The notes under the pieces are model-generated. The model worked only from the letters and a program-made list of their open reading frames with translations. It did not search any database and had not been told where the DNA came from. From contig NW_024882318.1 in the NCBI RefSeq assembly GCF_019059575.1, forward strand, positions 269,869 through 333,868: DNA of 64,000 bases. Reading direction: 5' to 3'. Position 1 is the first letter of the stretch; each line of letters opens with the position of its first letter. This document shows positions 32,637-42,834 of this stretch, piece by piece. Source of the DNA: Amphibalanus amphitrite (Eukaryota > Arthropoda > Thecostraca > Balanomorpha > Balanidae). The position numbers were made by a program, and so were the translations under genes.

Positions 32637-33561
32637 TGAAATAGAAATCCTTATCGGACAGGATTTCTTGCAAGATATCTTTGACGGTGAGATGCGTCTG
32701 GGTCGGTCTGGACCAATGGCGATCAGTTCAAAGCTGGGATGGATCCTGTGCGGCCGCTCGAGCGGAGTTTCTGGGACACAGCAGCCGATGATGACCAACT
32801 TCGTGCGCACGGAATCTGTTAAGGCGACGCTGGAGGACTTGTGGACGCTAGAGGGGATTGGCATCAGCAGTGTGGGTGCAGGCGACGACTCGAAGAAGAT
32901 GCAGGAGATAGCTGCTGTGACGCAGTTCAACGAAACTTGCACTCGCCTTCCAGACGGCCGCTATCAAAACCGCTGGCCATGGAAAGCAGACATCGATGAC
33001 CTTCCCTCGAACGAGTCCATGACTCTCTCTCGCCTGAATGCATGCGAACGGCACCTGCTCAAAGCTGGAGGACTGCGCCAGTATGATGACGCAATCCAGG
33101 ACTACATCGATCAGGGCCACGCCGAGGAGGCGCCGCAAGTTGCATCTGGACGGGTGCATGTGCTTGCTTACCACGCTGTCTTCAAGAACGGTAAGATTAG
33201 AGTGGTGTTCGACGCTGCAGCAGGCCACCCGAAATCGCTGAATGACTACATTCTGACTGGCCCAAACTTAATCGCCGACCTCACAGGCGTACTGCTCAGA
33301 TTCTGGCTTCGAAGGATCGGTGTCACCGCTGATATCGAGAAGGCATTCCTTCAGCTGGCGCTCCATCCAGATGATCGGGATGTCACACGGTTCCTGTGGA
33401 GAAAGAATGCCACTGATGCCCGGCCCACCACGTACCGGATGACCCGTGTTGTGTTCGGCGTGAGGGCCTCCCCATTCCTGCTTCAAGCTAGCGTCCGCCG
33501 ACATCTGCAGCAGTATGAGACGTCGGACGGACCACTGATCGCTCGGTTACGGCGTGATCTG
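32637..33561 (+). pseudogene. pol: protease tail and reverse transcriptase, N-terminal part
   Basis: Protease tail (SKLGWILCGRSSG, typical of the DUF1758/BEL protease end), a linker with WPWK and LPSNESMTLSRL blocks characteristic of BEL/Pao Pol, then RT fingers and palm. Visible RT motifs are KIRVVFDAAA, LNDYILTGPNL, the first catalytic aspartate in TADIEKAFLQL, and RMTRVVFGVRASPF. The frame is cut at the tyrosine codon of the YxDD catalytic box by the TA-flanked MITE inserted at 33562; the remaining residues of the box resume at 34461. No in-frame ATG is needed because this is part of a polyprotein. Confidence 0.85.
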
Positions 33562-34460
33562 TAGGGGAGAGTGGGGCAAAGCGGCCACCCTAACGTTTCT
33601 AACGATGCCGACGCTTGATTTTTAAACTTGGAAAGATTCTTTCTATACCAATGTGATCCCTATTAAATTGTCTTTTATTCCGACTGCGTTTCATTTCCAA
33701 AGGCGTTCACATATGGGAGATATTGACAAAACTTTAAACCTATAGCATATTGGCCACTTTGCCCCATCCCTGAGGCAAAGCGGCCACTGCCGACTTCTCA
33801 AGTCTCGATATGAGAAACAGAATAGTTGCCTCATGCACGACTAGGGTATTTGATGGTGACAAGGTTTAAGGGAAGATGGATGTTTACTTTGTTATCTTCC
33901 CACCTATTGCTAAACAAAGAAAGAATTTTCTTGGAAAAACATTTAATTGCATAATTTGGTAACTCATGTAACCGAAAAGTGGCCAAGATGAATGCATGAC
34001 GACACATTTGAATATAAATAATGTTTTTATCCAGATGGAAACAACTTATTGCCAATTGGGGGCTGGCCACTTTGCCCCGGCCGCTTTGCCCCGCGCATAC
34101 CGTCCGAGACAAAAATATTCCAGCTCAGCTATTAGTGGGGTAAAAAGCATTAAAATTGGTAGAAGGCATGTACGATAACCACGCAATGCATGGACAAAAA
34201 CGCTTATAAAAATTCCAAACGGTTATGGAATAAAATAACATTTAAAAATTGTAAACATAATTGGTAACCTGGCAAGAAAGGCTTTTCCGTGTTTCACAGA
34301 ACAATGGCGATGGGCCTGAAACCCCGGTCTGGCTCATTCGAACGACCGCAAAGAGAAGTATAATTGGAAATCATAAATTGGAACTGACGCCAGCTGTGGA
34401 GGGCTAAAACGATGGATGGCCGCTTTGCCCCGGGTGGCCGCTTTGCCCCACTCTCCCCTA
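33562..34460. mobile_element. TA-flanked MITE M2, word GGGGCAAAGCGGCCAC
   Basis: TA at 33562 and 34459; TIRs GGGGAGAGTGGGGCAAAGCG / CGCTTTGCCCCACTCTCCCC. The word occurs seven times: forward at 33573 and 33772 (the latter starting GAGG), reverse at 33751, 34065, 34081, 34417 and 34433. No coding capacity. It interrupts the RT gene of the BEL/Pao element. Confidence 0.85.
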
Positions 34461-35570
34461 CTGCGACGATCTGATAACTAGTGTAGACACGCCCGAAGAG
34501 GCTGAAGAGCTGTCGCAGCGCACTACAGAGATTTTTCATGACGCTAAAATGAACATGACGCTGGACCAACAGTTTCCAGGAGGAGAAACAGGAGCTGAAA
34601 ATTCTTGGCGAAGAGGCGACCGCGGAACGAAAGGTGCTCGGCATCTGCTGGACTCCGGCAGACGACCGATTGGTATTCAAAACCGCCGACCTAGCGCAGC
34701 TCGGCCGGGAGGCGCTGAGCACGAAGCGGAACGTCCTGAGCGTCGCAGCTCGCTTCTTTGACCCGCTGGGGCTCCTCGCTCCCTTCTCAGTCAGAGTGAA
34801 GCTTCTGTTAAAGACACTTTGGACTGCTGGTCAATCCTGGGACCAGCTGGTCACTGGCGATGTACTCAAGGACTGGAGCAAGTGGCTGTCGGAGCTGGAG
34901 CAGATAGACGGCTTCAGCGTTCCGCGCCCCTACTGGATCGGCTCAGATCGTGGCTACCAACTCCATATGTTCTGCGACGCCAGTAGGGAAGGGTTTGCGG
35001 CAGTCGTGTATCTGAGACCGGAGGATGGCACAGCCCACCTGCCCTGGTCATGGCTAAGGCGCGGCTCACCCCCCGTCATGTCATCTCAGTGCCTCGTCTC
35101 GAGCTGACCGCCGCCCTAATCGGCGCCCGGCTAGTCACCTATGTGCAAAGCCAGCTGGACACTCGCACCGAGATAGACGGCTGCTGGACAGACTCTATGG
35201 TGGCGCTTTACTGGATACGGAGCGACCCTCAACGGTGGGGAGTCTTCGTACGGAACCGGATCAACGAAATTCAACGTCTCTGTTCACCAACTCTATGGAG
35301 GCACTGCCCTGGCAGCCAGAACCCGGCAGACCTGCCGTCCAAAGGAAGAGCAGCCTCTGGCTGCACGGCCCAGAGTGGCTCGGGGCCGATCACTCTGACT
35401 GGCCGCCGCAGCCTCCAGCGAGCCAGGGGCCAGCCGAGTGTCTGGTGGAGGCCAAGAAACAGACTCTGACTACTGTCAGAGCCCCTGCGCGGCCAGCCGG
35501 TGTTGGACAGGCCGTGGACATCAGTCGCTACAGTGACTGGAACAAGCTGATGAGGGTCACCGCCTGGACA
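34461..35570 (+). pseudogene. pol: RT C-terminus, Pao domain and RNase H
   Basis: Resumes with the aspartates of the RT catalytic box, then the Pao (peptidase A17-like) connection region with VLGICWTPADDRLVF, STKRNVLSVAARFFDPLGL and LKTLWTAGQSWDQL. RNase H follows: HMFCDASREGFAAVVYL with its first D, SVPRLELTAALIGARL with E, and GCWTDSMVALYWIRSD with the next D. Frameshifts occur near 34570, 35050 and 35345. The last readable block (VDISRYSDWNKLMRVTAWTL) ends at the TTAA insertion at 35571. RNase H removes template RNA during reverse transcription in the particle. Decay here is mainly small indels. Confidence 0.85.
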
Positions 35571-36467
35571 TTAACCCTCGCATGTGTGCGGCGTTTGCCA
35601 GCTTCTAATGTGTAGGGGGGGGGGGTCGGTTGGACCCCCCCCCCTTGCCGTTTGGCCCCTGATCGAGCTAGAGCTTCGCGGAAAAAACGAGCGTGTTGCC
35701 CGTGACGAGAGGAAGCCGATGATACCCAATTTTAAGGTCCTAGGTCATTGGTTGACCTTCCAGGTCAGGTCAATGACCCAAAGTCGGGAAAATCGGGACC
35801 TGTTAGAAAGTCGTAAAGTGTGGCTGCTAAGGGGTTTTTCGGGGTGCTGATCACGAATATCGTGTTAGTTTTGATCACAGATGATGTCTTGAAGCATTTA
35901 GACCAGGTCGGGTCAGGTCAGGTCAGGTCAACCAGTAGGCGTCGTGACGGGTATTCGTAGTACGTGTCAACCGCCTCTGACAGCTTCGTAACATGTTACG
36001 AAGTCACCAAAACTACTTCGTAAATGTTCAAATGGTTGCTAAATTCGAATTCAGCTCCAAAAACTAGCCTAGAAACATGTAAAACTCGAAAAAGTGACCC
36101 GAGGTCACCCGAGGTCACCAAAGGTCAATGACCTGACCTGACCTTCAGGTGACCTTGACACACACGGGAGTAACATCAAATCACATGTTTGAATGTTTGA
36201 AACCACGAAAAGCTTGCAAACACGCGGCTAGTGCGAGCCGACATACGCGAAATCGCGATTCCGGCCAAACATGGTCTCGGAAAAGAGGTCACAGGTCAAA
36301 GGTCATTTGGGTCAGGGTCATGAAATTTTCAGGGTAGGTGTCAAATTGATCAATGCGAGGGTACTGAAAGTTTCGTCGCGATCGGCCGCTTTTTACGCGA
36401 GTTATTCGCGAAAAACCATGGGGGGGTCCATCCGACCCCCCCCCCCCCCTACACATGCGAGGGTTAA
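35571..36467. mobile_element. TTAA-flanked MITE, family C copy 2, inside BEL/Pao pol
   Basis: TTAA at 35571-35574 and 36464-36467; TIRs CCCTCGCATGTG / CACATGCGAGGG. Hairpins: G-run-TCGGTTGGA-C-run at 35614-35644 and G-run-TCCATCCGA-C-run at about 36420-36450. The least disrupted of the family C copies and the best reference for the family; AGGTCA-rich interior. Confidence 0.85.
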
Positions 36468-37828
36468 GATGGGCTCGGCGCCGTAGATCGGGTGGAAGTC
36501 TCTGTGGCCCTCTGTCTCGTGACGAGATCGACGCTGCGGAGCGCCTTTGGATCATGGACGCTCAGCAAGCTGAGTATGACCAAGAGCTAGAGGCTCTGCA
36601 AGCGGGTCTTTAGCTGCCGCATCAGTCGAAGTTGAAGGCTCTCAACCCCACACTGAATGAAGGGATATTGAGGAAACACGGACGGCTTCAACACTCGGGT
36701 CTCTCGGAAGACGAGATACATCCGGCGATCCTTCCGCCGAATCACCGACTGGTTGATCTTCTGGTGATGAAAACTCACGAGCAGCTGTGCCACGCTGGAG
36801 TCCAACAAGTCCTTGACAGCATCAGAGATCGCTATTGGATCGTCCGCGGGCGCCAGATCGTACGAGCCTCTCTGAGCCGGTGCCGCAAGTGCCATCTGTT
36901 CCGCGTTCAGCCGTTCGCCATGAGACCGGCTCCCCTGCCCCGCAGTCGAGTGACAGCGGCTCGGCCCTTCAGTCGCACTGGCGTCGACTTTGCCGGGCCG
37001 CTGTACGTCAAGCGACCGTTTGGATCGGAGCCTCATAAGGCGTACGTGGCGGTTTTCACATGTGCCGTCACGCGCGCGCTGCATCTAGAGCTGGTCGGGT
37101 CGCTACGAACTGAAGATTTCATCCGCGCCTACCGTCGTTTTGCTGCTCGTAGGCTTAGCCCGACCAGTATTCTAAGCGACAACGCCACCTACTTAAAGGC
37201 GGCCGCCGCTGTTCTTGCCACCGAGGGAGTCTCCTGGAGTTTCATCGTGGAGCGAGCGCCTTGGTGGGGCGGCTTCTGGGAGTCGATGGTGAGACTCACG
37301 AAACGCGCCCTGCGTCGCACGCTGGGAGCGGCGCTGCTCTCCTGGGAGGAGCTAGAGACGGCGCTCTGCTCCGTGGAGGCGGCCATCAACGAGCGACCGC
37401 TCACAGCAGTGAGCGATGATGCAGACGACCAGCGTCCGCTGAGGCCGGCCGACTTCCTCCACTGTAGCCTGGAATCTGACCGCAGCCCAGTCCGGGGGAG
37501 CGAGCCCCAGCAGCTGACACGTCGCCGTCGCTACCAGCGCCGTATAACGACGGCCCTGTGGAACCGCTGGCAGCGGGAATATCTGAGGCAGCTGAGAGAC
37601 CAGCTCCCGCCCGAAGTCGAGCTGGCGCCGGCACCGGGAGACCTGGTGCTCATCGAGGGCGAGAGCTCTCCCAATCGTCTGACCTGGACGACGGGCATCA
37701 TTTCAGCAGTACATCCGGGGCGCGATGGACGAACCCGCGCCGCGACTGTGCGAACGGGACGCGGCGAGCTAAGACGGCCCATACAGAAGCTGTACCTCTT
37801 GGAGGCTGCATCCGCGCGAGGGTTGTGA
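36468..37828 (+). pseudogene. pol: BEL/Pao integrase with C-terminal DUF5641-like region
   Basis: After the TTAA insertion Pol resumes (EIDAAERLWIMDAQQAEYDQ), meets an in-frame TAG at 36610-36612, and then stays open to 37828. An H-H-C-C zinc-binding domain lies between HEQLCHAG and CRKCHLF. The catalytic core shows all three acidic residues: D in RTGVDFAGPLY, D in ILSDNATYLKAA and E in WWGGFWESMVRLTK (spacing near 35 for the last pair). A C-terminal module (QREYLRQLRDQL, then PGDLVLIE and LTWTTGIISAVHPGRDG) matches the region found after BEL/Pao integrases. Integrase inserts the cDNA and produces the 5-bp TSD. This is the best preserved domain of the element; only the upstream TAG and insertion break it. 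Confidence 0.9.
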
Positions 37829-37871
37829 CCGACTCGAAGATGACCAAGAAGGGTGGGCTGAGCTCTACCCC

Positions 37872-37880
37872 GGGGGAGAA
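37872..37880 (+). promoter_or_regulatory. polypurine tract
   Basis: GGGGGAGAA immediately precedes the 3' LTR; it is the expected plus-strand primer site. Confidence 0.8.
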
Positions 37881-38115
37881 TGTTGTGTAATGTGTACGTG
37901 GCCGCCGTTCTTAAGCTGTTAAGAGTGAAAGCAAATCAGAGGTATATCAGACCGTTTTATTCGTGCTTAGTTCTCGAGCTTTTATTTTTCCGAATACGGG
38001 TTCATGAAGAAACTAGACTGGAGGAATTCTGTGAAGTGTGAAAAGTGTATGGATTTTCGAAAATGAATAGATAACTTTGGAAGTGAGGCATAATTTTGGA
38101 ACTTATTTGGGAACA
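37881..38115 (+). repeat. 3' LTR
   Basis: 235 bp, three substitutions from the 5' LTR. Followed by CCACA, the mutated TSD partner. Confidence 0.9.
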
Positions 38116-38156
38116 CCACATGCGAGGTCCAGTGTGGGGCGGCCTTTAGATGGAGC

Positions 38157-38692
38157 TGTGCATACCCGTGACTATAGGAAGCCGCTGCTGCCCATTTTTA
38201 AGGTCCTTGGTCATTTCGTCTCATTCAGGAGGTCAAAGACAAGTGTCGAGAAAATCGGGGCCCGCTATATCTTCTTGAAGTGAGATTTTATGGCTCAAGA
38301 TGATCTCCAGAAAAAGCTCATAAGCCAATGATCATTATCGGTTCAGAGGCCATTTTTACCGACAGAAAAATAGCCGCCTGCCGGAATTTTTTCGCCTAAA
38401 GACCGCTTCACATACGGAGCGTAAACAGTAAAGCCCTAGCCCCTATCCACTTACATGCTCATCGCGCTTACTTATTACGTGACGCTTACGTGCTTATGTA
38501 TGTGAAGCGGTTTTTAGGCAAAAACACCGGCAGGCGGCTATTTTTCTGTCGGTAAAACTGGCCTCAGGTTTTCCCGGGCAGGTAAAGAAAAAAAATGATT
38601 AGCTCGAGGGTACAATTTGGTCGTGATCCAACGGCTTTTACGTGAGCTTTTAACGAAAAACCACCCGCCGCCCCTATATGTACGAGGGTTAA
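38157..38692. mobile_element. degraded family C element with a nested foldback
   Basis: 38157-38250 matches the family C interior (CCCGTGAC-GAGAGGAAGC to GGTCCTAGGTCATT region), and the right end reads TACGAGGG then TTAA at 38689-38692. The left TIR is missing. It lies inside the hAT-like shell, outside the MITE and BEL/Pao. Confidence 0.5.
38344..38567. mobile_element. 224-bp foldback element
   Basis: Arms of about 85 bp pair: CAGAGGCCATTTTTACCGAC with an inverted GTCGGTAAAACTGGCCTCAG, followed by AAAAATAGCCGCCTGCCGG and its complement. No clear TSD. Confidence 0.65.
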
Positions 38693-38904
38693 ATGGGATA
38701 TATTAAATGTTTTGTGGAGGAAGTGTCATGTTTTAAATCTGATGCATCGGAAATGCAGAAATACCCAAAGAGTTCCAGAAAGGTATGGAATTTCAGTAAA
38801 CTTGGTTGTGTCAGCAATGGGGTCTGGTAGGTGGGGGTAATGGCCCTGCCTGGCGCCTAAAAGGGGGCACAACCCCGAATGACCTGCCGACCACTGAACT
38901 AAAG

Positions 38905-40240
38905 GAACTAAGGAACTAAACTAAACTAAACGAAGAGAGAGAGAGTTAGCAGAGCAGGGGCCGGCCGCGTCGGCCGGGCTTGTGCCTGTTTTGGGTTATG
39001 TTTTATCTTGTCCTTACCTAATATAACAAACATGTGATTTTGAAATCGGCTTTGTTATAAAAGACTAAAACGCAAAGGCTACATATAAGTTATTGACGTT
39101 CAGCGTTCAGCCGAGTAAATCTTTTATTGGGACGCATGGTAATTGCGCTTTGCTCACTCCTATCTGCTTGCAGATGAACTGCTAGAGCTCTCCAACAAGA
39201 ACCATCCGAAAGTCCGTTTGCGAAGTAGAGAACGGCATTTGATTCACCATGACTGCCTTCTGGCGGTGTTGAGATATTCTGGCTGGTAGATATTCTGGCC
39301 GCCTGACCGCCCGGTCAGTGAGTGACGTCACGAGCGGCGGCCAGAATAGCGGGCGCGCTTACATCTAACAACAGGCGCTGAGTCGCTGACAACAAGTAAC
39401 AGGCGGCTTAGGCTAAAAACGGAGAAGGACTACTCTGCTGACTGAATAATAACTGACTCGAGTCGTGACTGGCCACCAAAAGCACACAATCTCAAATTTC
39501 GATAGCTAGGGGACGCCTCATAGAAGTATGACGCATGTGCATAAGCATAAGCATCTGGTGCAATCGTACTTTTAGCAAAAAAAAAAAAATGTTCAGGTAA
39601 TGCTAGGGCACCTTGTAGGCCATATAGCTAGGAAATAGATGTTCAAAGCCGTGACACTTTTTGCACAAGCGGGGGCGATATAACCGAAATAGTGGGGCTG
39701 CGTTCAAGCATGGCCTGCCTCAGGTGGAGCCCGTCTCGGGGGTGGCAAGGGGGGGGGGGGGTGCAGTGGGCTGCGGCACAAACTCACCTGATCCCAGCGC
39801 TCTCCAGTCAGGTAGGTGGACAGCTGGCGCCTAACGGGCCCGCTCTGCTCCGTGCGAGCGAGCTTCAGCGGCGGCTCGACTGCACCTGCGGCCCACAGCG
39901 GCGCATTGTCAGAGGCAGCTGGTATCCAGGGCCAAGGCCATACATATATACCAGGAAGGATCTTCCGGCGATTCTACCTGATCGTGACGTCAGCTCGTGA
40001 CGTCATCTGGGGGCAAGTCTTGAAGTCCCGTTTGAGTCCCATGCAAATGGGCGATTTTTGAAGCGCTGTAGAACAAACTCTAATAGAGATAACATAAAAC
40101 TAGGTGCATCATCGGAAAGACGAGACATTTTCCTTCGAATTATCTAGAGTAGTTTTGCACGAAACCTATCAGTTTTTCCAACAAAAAAATGAGTAAAAAA
40201 AAATGTCTCCGCAGTCTCCCTTCCGCCGGCCGCTGCGCCG
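38905..40240. other. no gene recognised
   Basis: ACTAA-rich and GAGA sequence next to the hAT TSD, then mixed sequence. A doubled GTGACGTCA at about 39987-40003 is the only notable short motif. No supported coding region. Confidence 0.4.
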
Positions 40241-40246
40241 CCGCGG

Positions 40247-40320
40247 TAGTGTAGTGGTTAGGAATTAGGATGCCTGTGCCGCGTGACCCAAAAATCATGC
40301 GTTCGAAGCTAGGTGCGGGT
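40247..40320 (+). mobile_element. tRNA-derived SINE head
   Basis: Pol III A box TAGTGTAGTGG at 40247-40257 and B box GTTCGAAGC at 40301-40309, 54 bp apart as in tRNA-derived promoters. The anticodon-stem region is not foldable, so it is not a functional tRNA. The body downstream was not delimited and no tail repeat was identified. Confidence 0.55.
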
Positions 40321-41094
40321 CAGACTTAAATCGAAATCGCAAGCAGAATAGGTGTCTTTTCTTTAGAAATCACTTATATTACAGCTAACCGTTCATTAAA
40401 CTACGGATGACAATTGACAATTGACTAAAACCCCAAAAATATAGAACACATTCTTATAAAATAAATTCAAATATGGCACCACCAATGTGGCGTAGTTGAC
40501 AAGTGCGTTCACGTTTGGTGTTGGAGGTCCTTGGATCAAAGCTGACATCTGGCAGCGTTTTCCTCGGCCGGCTCCTACCCAGGAGATGGTAGTAATTGGA
40601 GGGAGAGTGTTCGCTCGGTCGTGGGGACTACCGCTGTGCCAGCCAGCGTCCCAGGACGCAGGTACACGGGCCTGATCCGCCTTTACACAGATCCTTCGGT
40701 CCGGTGACATGTCCCGAGGACGCGGCCTCGCTTCACGTCCCGGAGCGCCCTCTGACCTGCCGGGCCCGATAAATCGGGATAGCGCCAGCGTGCGCACCAG
40801 TGCACAATGGGACCGGAGCGAAAATTAGCGCGACATCGGTACTTTTTCGTGTTTCGTGCCCGCTTTTCACATGAAAGGGATGATAGTTAGAATCATACAA
40901 ATGGTAGTCGGTGTACTTTCTAAGCAATTTCTGACAAATTTCATTAATCAATCATTAGTAATTTAATTAATTAATTAATGTGTTAATTAAGTTGACCTGC
41001 GCTGACCTCGACTCGGCTCGGTCACGTCATAAGATGGCAACACAACAAGTGTCAGGTCAGGTCATGACGGCACCGGAAATTCCGATAAGCAAAT
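40321..41094. other. no gene recognised
   Basis: No coding region supported. Tandem TTAATTAATTAA occurs near 40970, and a short run of GGTCAGGTCATGACGG at about 41053 echoes the TTAA-element interiors. Confidence 0.4.
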
Positions 41095-41159
41095 AATGTA
41101 GCCACCAAAACCATGGTTTTGGTGGCTACATTTGACGACGACCCATCATGCATGATGGG
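41095..41159. repeat. two adjacent perfect palindromes
   Basis: 41095-41132 is a perfect 38-bp palindrome centred on CCATGG (left half ends GCCACCAAAACCA). 41142-41159 is a perfect 18-bp palindrome CCCATCATGCATGATGGG. Confidence 0.9.
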
Positions 41160-41415
41160 AATCTGATGACCTACATGACTATATAACAAATTAAGTACGG
41201 GTCAGAAAAGTGTATCAGACGCTCCGAAAGCAGGTTTGGATATGTCGGGACAAAACTTAAATATAGTTGGCACTTGGCAACCTTGTACAACTACTGAGGT
41301 TCTGTTATTCACAGCTTCCGGCCGGCTCGCGGTAACCGCGCGCACGGCCAGCGCCGGCGACCTGAAGTAAAAAAGCCCCTCATTTTCGCTGTGGCAGTCT
41401 GAGGCAGCTGAACTG

Positions 41416-42377
41416 TAGGGGAGAGCGGGGAGAGTTGTATCATGTCCAAGTTGTATCAGGGCGAATTGTGCCAAACTTATCCAATAGATGGCGCTCGTGA
41501 CACAACCAGCCGACGAGGTTTTCCGGGCGCCATCTTTCCCTGTTCTGTCGTGTGGCTGGGTGGACGCGTCTCGAGGTGAGAGCCGATTTTATGTTTTTTT
41601 AATGTCATTCTAAAAAAATAAGTTGCAAGAAAATGTGTGTTTTGGGCATTTAGATGTGCACGAATTTGAAAGATCTCCGTAGCGGTGGTGAGGGTAGGTT
41701 CTAAGGCTGCGTGAGTGAAAATGGATTTCTCCAGCTGTCCGCTGTTTTTGAGCACGAGGGTGTTTTTTTCCAAGATGGCGGCGAGGTACATGTTGTATCA
41801 GAGCCGGGTGGGGTATGTTGTAACATGTATGTATGTATGTATGTATGGGTATGTTGCTTTTGATCGCGAAAGCTAAGCCCTGGCTCGCGTTTGTAGGTAG
41901 CTAGTCAATACTCGTTCCATTTCGGCACAATGTGTTGGCTTCTTTGCTCTTAACGGGCCACTTCTGCTTCTAGTCTGTTGATGTTTCCGTTCGTTTCGAT
42001 GTTTCGTTCGGATTGACGAGTTTGGTGTAATAAAAGTGAAGCCTTTGAGCATATACATTGTATTAACCCCATTTAATGTTGTTGGTATGTTCAAAACCAG
42101 TAGCAAGCACACTCCCTGAAACGTGAAATAGTGATACAAATTACCCCATCATGTGATACAACTCACCCAAGCCATGGGGCAAGTTGTATCAAAAACATTG
42201 TTCTATTCGGCAGACCGTAGAAGAAAAACTGGTAGAGGTAGCGGAAAAGTTACTTTGCACAAAAAAGCAGAAGAATCAAGGAAGGAGATAGTATGGAAAT
42301 AATGAGTTTATCACGGATAGTTACGAGGTTATGGGTCTCGGAGTAAAAACTGATACAACCCACCCCACTCTCCCCTA
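41416..42377. mobile_element. TA-flanked MITE M3, word GGGGCAAGTTGTATCA
   Basis: TA at 41416 and 42376; TIRs GGGGAGAGCGGGGAGAGTTG against CACCCCACTCTCCCC on the right. The GTTGTATCA word appears seven times: forward near 41434, 41448, 41791 and 42183, reverse near 42132, 42152 and 42350. A (TATG)n run lies at about 41826-41845. No coding capacity. Confidence 0.8.
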
Positions 42378-42834
42378 TATTTTCTGAAAAGGCAATTGAT
42401 TGGTTAACACCATAAAGATAAAAGAAGAGCGGGACTTAGCGGGACTTTTTATATCGACATTCCAGAATATCTATAACAGCAAAATTAACTCGCAATTTGA
42501 AAAGCATCTAAGAAAACTTAACATTTGGAGCGTATTTATATATTCCGCTAAAAGTTTTTCTTCCATCGTGAAGCCCATAGTCTAAACTATCAGGCTACAC
42601 GCCGAAAATATTGATAGAGCCGTCTACTATATATTTTTTCTTGCCTACATTAGCTGCTACTTTTCTCCGTACGAAAACGGGTCTACGATGCTTGTCACGG
42701 AACTTTGTGTTTGGTCTGATGTGGCGTGGACGCTGTACAGGGTGTCCCAAAAGTTCGTTCTCACATTATGTTTGCATGTGAAATAGAGTACATTGCGTTT
42801 TGATATATTTATGACCCCTCAATGTGCTCCCCAT

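Larger units (their letters stand above)
30807..38115 (+). mobile_element. BEL/Pao LTR retrotransposon, two LTRs, interrupted twice
   Basis: 235-bp LTRs (30807-31041, 37881-38115) begin TGTTG and end GGGAACA and differ at three positions. The 5-bp TSD is CCGCA (30802-30806) against CCACA (38116-38120), one mismatch; the pre-insertion sequence is confirmed by the other TIR of the host MITE. Order gag, protease, RT, RNase H, integrase identifies an LTR element, and the protease and Pao-type regions identify BEL/Pao. Internal length is about 5.3 kb once the MITE (33562-34460) and TTAA element (35571-36467) are subtracted. Several frameshifts, one in-frame TAG and both insertions make it non-coding as a whole. 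Confidence 0.9.
30399..38145. mobile_element. PIF/Harbinger-like MITE, second shell
   Basis: TTA at 30396-30398 and 38146-38148 flanks TIRs of about 40 bp starting AGGCCGCCCCACACTGGA. The right TIR is split by the BEL/Pao insertion; rejoined, it matches the left TIR with two or three changes. TTA duplication fits PIF/Harbinger (TWA); TTAA with one mutation (piggyBac) is the alternative. Own length is about 430 bp, with TTGCGGGC subterminal repeats and no transposase. Confidence 0.7.
30047..38896. mobile_element. hAT-like non-autonomous element, outermost shell of a four-level nest
   Basis: A perfect 8-bp TSD AACTAAAG at 30039-30046 and 38897-38904 bounds ends CAGGGGTCGGCA and, inverted, CAGTGGTCGGCA, classic hAT-type termini. 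Both ends carry GGTGGGGGTAATG-like subterminal sequence. Its own sequence is about 1.1 kb once nested insertions (30399-38145) are removed. No transposase. Confidence 0.8.

Noticed and set aside
36149-36555. Frames inside family C copy 2
   Set aside because: Lie within the TTAA element interrupting pol; no motif, and similar frames appear in the other family C copies by shared descent.
40247-40320. Functional tRNA gene
   Set aside because: A and B boxes are present but acceptor and anticodon stems do not pair; treated as a SINE head.
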